Source: Undibacterium sp. CCC3.4
Lineage (GTDB): Bacteria; Pseudomonadota; Gammaproteobacteria; Burkholderiales; Burkholderiaceae_D
Length of the DNA stretch: 64,000 nt
Assembly (NCBI RefSeq): GCF_034347425.1
Contig: NZ_CP133779.1
Location: forward strand, 1,674,001-1,738,000
Direction of reading: 5' to 3'
Shown one piece after another: positions 58,664-64,000 of the stretch. The number at the start of each line of letters is the position of its first letter. Within the stretch, counting starts at the first letter, position 1. The notes under the pieces are model-generated. The model searched no databases, was not told the DNA's origin, and saw only the letters and a program-made list of their open reading frames with translations. Position numbers and translations under genes: made by a program.

Positions 58664-61600
58664 ATGCAAGCCCAAGGTTTATACGATCCCTCCAACGAAC
58701 ATGATGCCTGTGGCGTCGGTTTCATCGCCCACATCAAGGGTAAGAAGACCCATGCGATCGTCGATCAGGGTTTGCTGATTTTAAAGAATCTCGATCACCG
58801 CGGTGCCGTCGGTGCCGATGCCTTGATGGGCGATGGTGCGGGGATCTTGATTCAAGTTCCAGATCAATACTACCGTGAAGAAATGGCGGTACAGGGCATC
58901 GTTTTGCCACCGCCGGGTGAATATGGCGTGGGCATGGTGTTTTTGCCTAAGGAACATGGCTCACGACTGGCCTGCGAGCAGGAAATCGAACGCGCCGTGC
59001 GTACCGAAGGCCAAGTGGTGTTGGGCTGGCGCGATGTGCCGGTCGACCGCACTATGCCGATGTCGCCGACGGTGCGCGAAAAAGAACCGCTGATACGGCA
59101 GATTTTCATCGGCCGTGGTCCGGACATCATGGTGACCGATGCGCTTGAGCGTAAATTGTATGTGATCCGCAAATCGGCTGTGCATGCAATCGAAGCGCTC
59201 AAACTGATCCATGGCAAAGAATATTTTGTTGCATCCATGTCCGCTCGCACCATCGTCTACAAAGGTTTGTTGCTGGCCGATCAGGTCGGCGTGTACTACA
59301 AGGATTTGCAAGATCCACGCTGCGTTTCCGCGCTGGCATTGGTACATCAACGCTTTTCTACCAACACTTTCCCAGAATGGCCGCTGGCTCACCCATACCG
59401 CATGATTGCGCACAATGGCGAGATCAATACCGTCAAAGGCAATTTCAATTGGATGCGCGCGCGCGAAGGCGTGATGAAATCGGCTGTGCTTGGCGACGAT
59501 TTGCAAAAATTGTATCCTTTGATTTTTGAAGGCCAGTCCGATACCGCCAGTTTTGACAATGCCCTCGAATTGTTGGTGATGGCCGGTTATCCTATCGCTC
59601 AAGCGATGATGATGATGATCCCGGAAGCCTGGGAAAATCATGGCATGATGGATGAAAACCGCCGTGCCTTTTATGAATATCATGCTGCCATGATGGAACC
59701 GTGGGACGGTCCGGCGGCGATGGCGTTTACCGATGGTCGTCAAATCGGTGGTACGCTTGATCGCAATGGCTTGCGTCCGGCCCGTTATATCGTCACCGAC
59801 GATGATTTAGTGGTGATGGCATCGGAATCGGGCGTGTTGCCGATTCCTGAATCGAAAATCATCAAAAAATGGCGTCTGCAACCAGGCAAAATGTTCTTGA
59901 TTGATTTGGAAGCTGGCCGCATCATCGATGACAAAGAAATCAAAGATACCTACGCCAATGCCAAGCCCTACAAGCAGTGGATCAAGTCGGTACGGATCAA
60001 GCTCAATGAACTCAAAGGTACGCCCGATGCACAACCGACGGCCGACAGTTTGCTCGACCGTCAGCAAGCCTTCGGCTATACCCAGGAAGATATCAAGTTC
60101 CTCATGACGCCTATGGCGGTGGCCGGTGAAGAAGCGCTCGGCTCGATGGGGAATGATTCCTCCTTGGCGGTGATGTCGAACAAACTCAAGCCTTTGTACA
60201 ACTACTTCAAGCAATTGTTTGCCCAAGTTACCAATCCGCCTATCGATCCGATTCGCGAAGCGATGGTGATGTCGCTGGTGTCGTTCATCGGTCCGAAACC
60301 GAATCTGCTCGATACTAATAACATCAACCCACCGATGCGTTTGGAAGTTTCACAACCGATACTTAATTTTGATGATATCGCCAAGCTGCGCAATATCAGC
60401 GCCAATACCGGCGGCAAATTCAAGTCGTATGAACTCGATATCTGCTATCCGGTGGCCTGGGGCAAAGATGGTATCGAAGCACGTCTGGCCTCAATTTGTG
60501 CCGAGGTCGTCGATGCAGTGAAATCCGGTCATAACATTTTGATCATTACCGATCGCAAGATGAGTGCTGATTTCGTCGCGATCCCGGCCTTGCTGGCTAC
60601 TTCGACTGTGCATCAGCATTTGGTCAGCAAGGGTCTGCGCACCAACACCGGCTTAGTAGTGGAAACCGGCTCGGCGCGTGAGACGCATCACTTTGCACTG
60701 CTGGCCGGTTACGGTGCTGAAGCCGTTCATCCTTATTTGGCCATGCAAACACTGGCGGCGCTGGCACCACAACTGGCGCCTGGTTTGACGGCCGATGTGG
60801 CGATTTACAATTACAGTAAGGCAGTCGGCAAGGGCCTCATGAAGGTGATGTCGAAAATGGGCATCTCGACCTATATGTCGTATTGCGGGGCGCAGATTTT
60901 CGAAGCCATCGGGCTCAATAAATCTTTGGTCGAGAAGTATTTCAAAGGCACGGCTTCGAATGTTGAAGGCATAGGCGTGTTTGAAGTGGCCGAGGAAGCA
61001 TTGCGTTTGCATAAGCTCGCTTTCGGCAATGATCCGGTACTGGCCAATGCGCTCGATGCCGGCGGTGAATATGCCTTCCGCGTACGTGGTGAAGACCATA
61101 TGTGGACGCCCGACGCGATCGCTAAGTTGCAGCATTCGACGCGTGCCAATAACTATAATTCCTACAAAGAATACGCTCAGATCATCAATGATCAATCGAA
61201 GCGTCACATGACTTTGCGCGGTTTGTTTGAATTCAAGATCGATCCGGCCAAGGCTATCGCGCTCGATTTGGTTGAGCCGGCCAAGGAAATCGTCAAACGT
61301 TTCGCCACCGGCGCGATGTCGCTCGGTTCCATCAGTACCGAGGCGCATGCGACTCTGGCCATTGCGATGAACCGTATCGGCGGCAAATCGAATACCGGCG
61401 AAGGCGGCGAAGATCCGGCGCGCTACACCCAAGAACTCAAGGGTATTCCGATCAAGCAGGGTGCTACTTTGGCTTCGGTGATCGGGCGCGAACATATTGA
61501 AGTCGACATCCCTTTGCAAGATGGTGATTCGCTGCGCTCGCGTATCAAACAAGTGGCTTCCGGCCGCTTCGGTGTAACGACCGAATATCTGAGTTCGGCC

Positions 61601-63343
61601 GATCAAATCCAGATCAAGATGGCCCAGGGTGCCAAACCGGGTGAGGGCGGTCAATTGCCAGGCCATAAAGTGTCGGAATACATTGCCAAGTTGCGCTTCT
61701 CGGTGCCGGGCGTGGGTTTGATTTCGCCACCGCCGCATCATGATATTTATTCGATCGAAGATTTGGCGCAGTTGATTCACGATTTGAAGAATGTGAACCC
61801 GCAAGCATCGATCTCGGTCAAACTGGTTTCCGAAGTCGGGGTTGGTACCATCGCCGCCGGTGTGTCGAAAGCTAAAGCCGATCACGTGGTGATTGCCGGT
61901 CATGATGGCGGTACCGGTGCGTCGCCTTTGTCGTCGATCAAGCATGCTGGTACGCCGTGGGAGCTCGGCTTGGCGGAAACCCAGCAAACTCTGGTTCTCA
62001 ACGGCTTACGTGGGCGAGTACGGGTACAGGCTGATGGTCAGATGAAAACCGGGCGTGACGTGGCGATTGCCGCCATGCTCGGTGCCGATGAAATCGGCTT
62101 CGCCACCGCGCCTTTGGTGGTGGAAGGCTGTGTCATGATGCGTAAATGTCACCTCAATACCTGCCCGGTCGGTGTCGCGACGCAAGATCCGGTATTGCGC
62201 GCGAAATTTTCCGGTAAGCCTGAGTATGTGGTTAATTACTTCTTCTTCGTCGCGGAAGAACTGCGTCAAATCATGGCCCAGCTTGGAGTGCGCAGCTATG
62301 ACGAGTTGATTGGTCGGGTAGATTTACTCGATAAGTCGAGCGCCGTGACACATTGGAAAGCCAAGGGCCTTGATTTTTCCAAGATTTTCTTCCGTCCCGA
62401 AGTGGCTGCCGATGCGGCGATCCGTCATGTCGATGTGCAGGACCATGGTTTGGATAAAGCGCTCGATAACAAGTTGATTGCCCAAGCTAAATCGGCAATC
62501 GAAAGCGGTGAAAAAGTATCGTTTATTTCGCCGATCAAGAATCGTAACCGCACCGTTGGCAGTATGTTGTCGGGCATGGTGGCCAAGAAGTATGGTCATG
62601 CCGGTTTGCCGGACGATACCATTCACATCCAGTTGCAAGGTACGGCGGGTCAGTCGGCCGGTGCTTTCTTAGCGCATGGCGTGACGCTGGATTTGGTGGG
62701 CGAGGGTAATGATTACGTCGGTAAAGGCTTGTCGGGCGGTCGCATCATTATTCGTCCGAATACGGAATTCCGTGGCCGTGCCGTCGATAACATCATTTGC
62801 GGTAATACGGTTTTGTATGGCGCGATTTCCGGTGAAGCATTCATCAATGGCGTGGCCGGCGAACGCTTTGCGGTACGTAACTCGGGCGCGTCGACAGTAG
62901 TCGAAGGCACGGGCGATCATGGTTGTGAATACATGACGGGCGGTACGGTCGTGGTGTTGGGCGAAACCGGACGCAATTTTGCCGCCGGCATGTCGGGCGG
63001 GATCGCCTATGTGTATGACCCGGAAGGCGAATTCGAAGCGCGCTGCAATCTGAGCATGGTGACGCTGGAAGCGGTGTTGGCCGGCGATGTGCAGGTGGCG
63101 ACCGTCGATCGTTCGATTTGGCATAGTCGCTTGCGTGGTGGTGAAGGCGAGACCGATGAAGCGATACTGCGTGATCTCATCGAGCGGCATTTCAAACATA
63201 CCGGCAGCACCCGTTCGCGCAATTTGCTCGATGATTGGGCGCGTAGTCGCGCCAAGTTCATCAAGGTCTTCCCGACTGAGTACAAGCGTGCACTGGCTGA
63301 AATGTATGCGGCCAAACAGCTCACTGCCAAGGCCGCGGCCTGA
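58664..63343 (+). CDS. gltB: Glutamate synthase large subunit (GOGAT alpha)
   Basis: A 1,559-residue enzyme. The N-terminal glutaminase begins with a short propeptide before the nucleophile Cys in DACGVGF. The FMN/3Fe-4S part shows [20 protein letters not shown], and the C terminus is the GXGXG beta-helix. With GltD it makes glutamate from glutamine and 2-oxoglutarate. GGAG precedes the start; gltD follows after about 60 bases. Confidence 0.97.
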   Translation: MQAQGLYDPSNEHDACGVGFIAHIKGKKTHAIVDQGLLILKNLDHRGAVGADALMGDGAGILIQVPDQYYREEMAVQGIVLPPPGEYGVGMVFLPKEHGSRLACEQEIERAVRTEGQVVLGWRDVPVDRTMPMSPTVREKEPLIRQIFIGRGPDIMVTDALERKLYVIRKSAVHAIEALKLIHGKEYFVASMSARTIVYKGLLLADQVGVYYKDLQDPRCVSALALVHQRFSTNTFPEWPLAHPYRMIAHNGEINTVKGNFNWMRAREGVMKSAVLGDDLQKLYPLIFEGQSDTASFDNALELLVMAGYPIAQAMMMMIPEAWENHGMMDENRRAFYEYHAAMMEPWDGPAAMAFTDGRQIGGTLDRNGLRPARYIVTDDDLVVMASESGVLPIPESKIIKKWRLQPGKMFLIDLEAGRIIDDKEIKDTYANAKPYKQWIKSVRIKLNELKGTPDAQPTADSLLDRQQAFGYTQEDIKFLMTPMAVAGEEALGSMGNDSSLAVMSNKLKPLYNYFKQLFAQVTNPPIDPIREAMVMSLVSFIGPKPNLLDTNNINPPMRLEVSQPILNFDDIAKLRNISANTGGKFKSYELDICYPVAWGKDGIEARLASICAEVVDAVKSGHNILIITDRKMSADFVAIPALLATSTVHQHLVSKGLRTNTGLVVETGSARETHHFALLAGYGAEAVHPYLAMQTLAALAPQLAPGLTADVAIYNYSKAVGKGLMKVMSKMGISTYMSYCGAQIFEAIGLNKSLVEKYFKGTASNVEGIGVFEVAEEALRLHKLAFGNDPVLANALDAGGEYAFRVRGEDHMWTPDAIAKLQHSTRANNYNSYKEYAQIINDQSKRHMTLRGLFEFKIDPAKAIALDLVEPAKEIVKRFATGAMSLGSISTEAHATLAIAMNRIGGKSNTGEGGEDPARYTQELKGIPIKQGATLASVIGREHIEVDIPLQDGDSLRSRIKQVASGRFGVTTEYLSSADQIQIKMAQGAKPGEGGQLPGHKVSEYIAKLRFSVPGVGLISPPPHHDIYSIEDLAQLIHDLKNVNPQASISVKLVSEVGVGTIAAGVSKAKADHVVIAGHDGGTGASPLSSIKHAGTPWELGLAETQQTLVLNGLRGRVRVQADGQMKTGRDVAIAAMLGADEIGFATAPLVVEGCVMMRKCHLNTCPVGVATQDPVLRAKFSGKPEYVVNYFFFVAEELRQIMAQLGVRSYDELIGRVDLLDKSSAVTHWKAKGLDFSKIFFRPEVAADAAIRHVDVQDHGLDKALDNKLIAQAKSAIESGEKVSFISPIKNRNRTVGSMLSGMVAKKYGHAGLPDDTIHIQLQGTAGQSAGAFLAHGVTLDLVGEGNDYVGKGLSGGRIIIRPNTEFRGRAVDNIICGNTVLYGAISGEAFINGVAGERFAVRNSGASTVVEGTGDHGCEYMTGGTVVVLGETGRNFAAGMSGGIAYVYDPEGEFEARCNLSMVTLEAVLAGDVQVATVDRSIWHSRLRGGEGETDEAILRDLIERHFKHTGSTRSRNLLDDWARSRAKFIKVFPTEYKRALAEMYAAKQLTAKAAA

Positions 63344-63405
63344 ACCGCTGGTGCTGGCAGAACAGAATAAACCGGGCAGACGCCCGCAACGATTTGAGGT
63401 GAAAA

Positions 63406-64000
63406 ATGGGTAAAGTAACGGGTTTCATGGAATTTCAGCGTTTGCAAGAAGCAAGCGAAGCGCCGCAATCACGCAAAAAGCATTACAAAGAATTTCTGGT
63501 CCATCTCGACGATAGTCAAGCCAAGACACAGGCGGCGCGCTGCATGGATTGTGGGATTCCATTCTGTAATAATGGGTGTCCGGTCAACAACATCATTCCT
63601 GATTGGAATGATTTGGTGTACAGCGGGAATGTCGAGTCGGCGCTGGAGACTTTGCATTCAACTAATAATTTCCCGGAATTCACTGGCCGGATTTGTCCGG
63701 CACCGTGTGAATCGGCCTGTACCTTGGGAATTAATGATGATGCGGTCGGAATTAAATCGATCGAGCATTACATCATCGACAAGGGTTGGGAAAACGGCTG
63801 GGTGAAAGCGCAACCGGCCTTGCAGAAAACCGGTAAAAAAGTCGCCGTGGTTGGTTCCGGTCCGGCTGGATTGGCAACTGCCCAGCAGCTTGCCCGTGCA
63901 GGTCATGAGGTGACGGTTTTTGAAAAGAATGATCGGGTCGGCGGTTTGCTGCGTTATGGTATTCCTGACTTTAAGATGGAAAAATCGCATATCGATCGTC
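63406..64000 (+). CDS. gltD: Glutamate synthase small subunit, 5' part
   Basis: The frame from ATG 63406 is open to the window end. It shows the 4Fe-4S cysteines ([14 protein letters not shown] and [12 protein letters not shown]) and the FAD motif [18 protein letters not shown]. GltD takes electrons from NADPH for GltB. It continues beyond the window. Confidence 0.95.
   Translation, partial: MGKVTGFMEFQRLQEASEAPQSRKKHYKEFLVHLDDSQAKTQAARCMDCGIPFCNNGCPVNNIIPDWNDLVYSGNVESALETLHSTNNFPEFTGRICPAPCESACTLGINDDAVGIKSIEHYIIDKGWENGWVKAQPALQKTGKKVAVVGSGPAGLATAQQLARAGHEVTVFEKNDRVGGLLRYGIPDFKMEKSHIDR

Overview
The window looks like the chromosome of a betaproteobacterium, most likely Burkholderiales close to Oxalobacteraceae (Undibacterium, Janthinobacterium or Herbaspirillum-like). 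The evidence is the housekeeping order and protein character: ctaB-sco, rpoH, ftsY-ftsE-ftsX, rsmD-coaD-ferredoxin, uvrA-pth, ssb, gltB-gltD. This placement is inference; no rRNA or tRNA gene was seen.

Layout. Positions 1-8.7 kb are core genes: heme O synthase end, SCO, sigma-32 with a CIRCE-like element over its promoter, the FtsY/FtsE/FtsX operon, RsmD, CoaD, a 4Fe-4S ferredoxin, a diguanylate cyclase and a MOSC protein. At 8.75-12.1 kb lies a chemotaxis receptor gene split by a 1,372-bp IS3-family element; removing the element and one 5-bp target copy restores one 659-codon frame. At 12.4-27.1 kb is the most interesting region. A long leftward gene run with mostly overlapping ends encodes a KAS II, an acyl carrier protein, an LpxL-like acyltransferase, two GNAT proteins, a CPBP membrane protease, a MacA/MacB/TolC-type exporter, a second ABC exporter, a secreted S9 peptidase, an outer-membrane protein and a TPR/glycosyltransferase-like protein. 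Divergent from KAS II is a 59-codon gene for a small Cys/Gly/Ser/Thr-rich peptide with a GG motif. I read this as a candidate biosynthetic cluster for an exported, fatty-acylated ribosomal peptide.

At 27.6-37.3 kb core genes return (ychF, MATE, patatin, pth, uvrA, MFS, ssb). From 37.3 to 58.6 kb is an accessory region. It holds a DUF6434-like protein, a ketopantoate reductase-like protein with an AraC regulator, a lipoprotein, a DUF2058 protein, a P1B ATPase with a C-terminal hemerythrin domain, a glycoside-hydrolase-like gene with an in-frame stop, a family of three paralogous proteins (one truncated), a cupin-TetR pair with a nearby flavin oxidase, a ProQ-domain protein, a second chemotaxis receptor and a RAYT transposase. 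Two short repeat families, one inserted in the other, are spread through it. The window ends in gltB and the start of gltD.

How the candidate cluster could work (inference): the ACP and KAS II make or extend an acyl chain, the LpxL-like and GNAT proteins transfer acyl groups, a protease (CPBP or S9) trims the peptide, and the two ABC systems with HlyD and TolC move it across the envelope.
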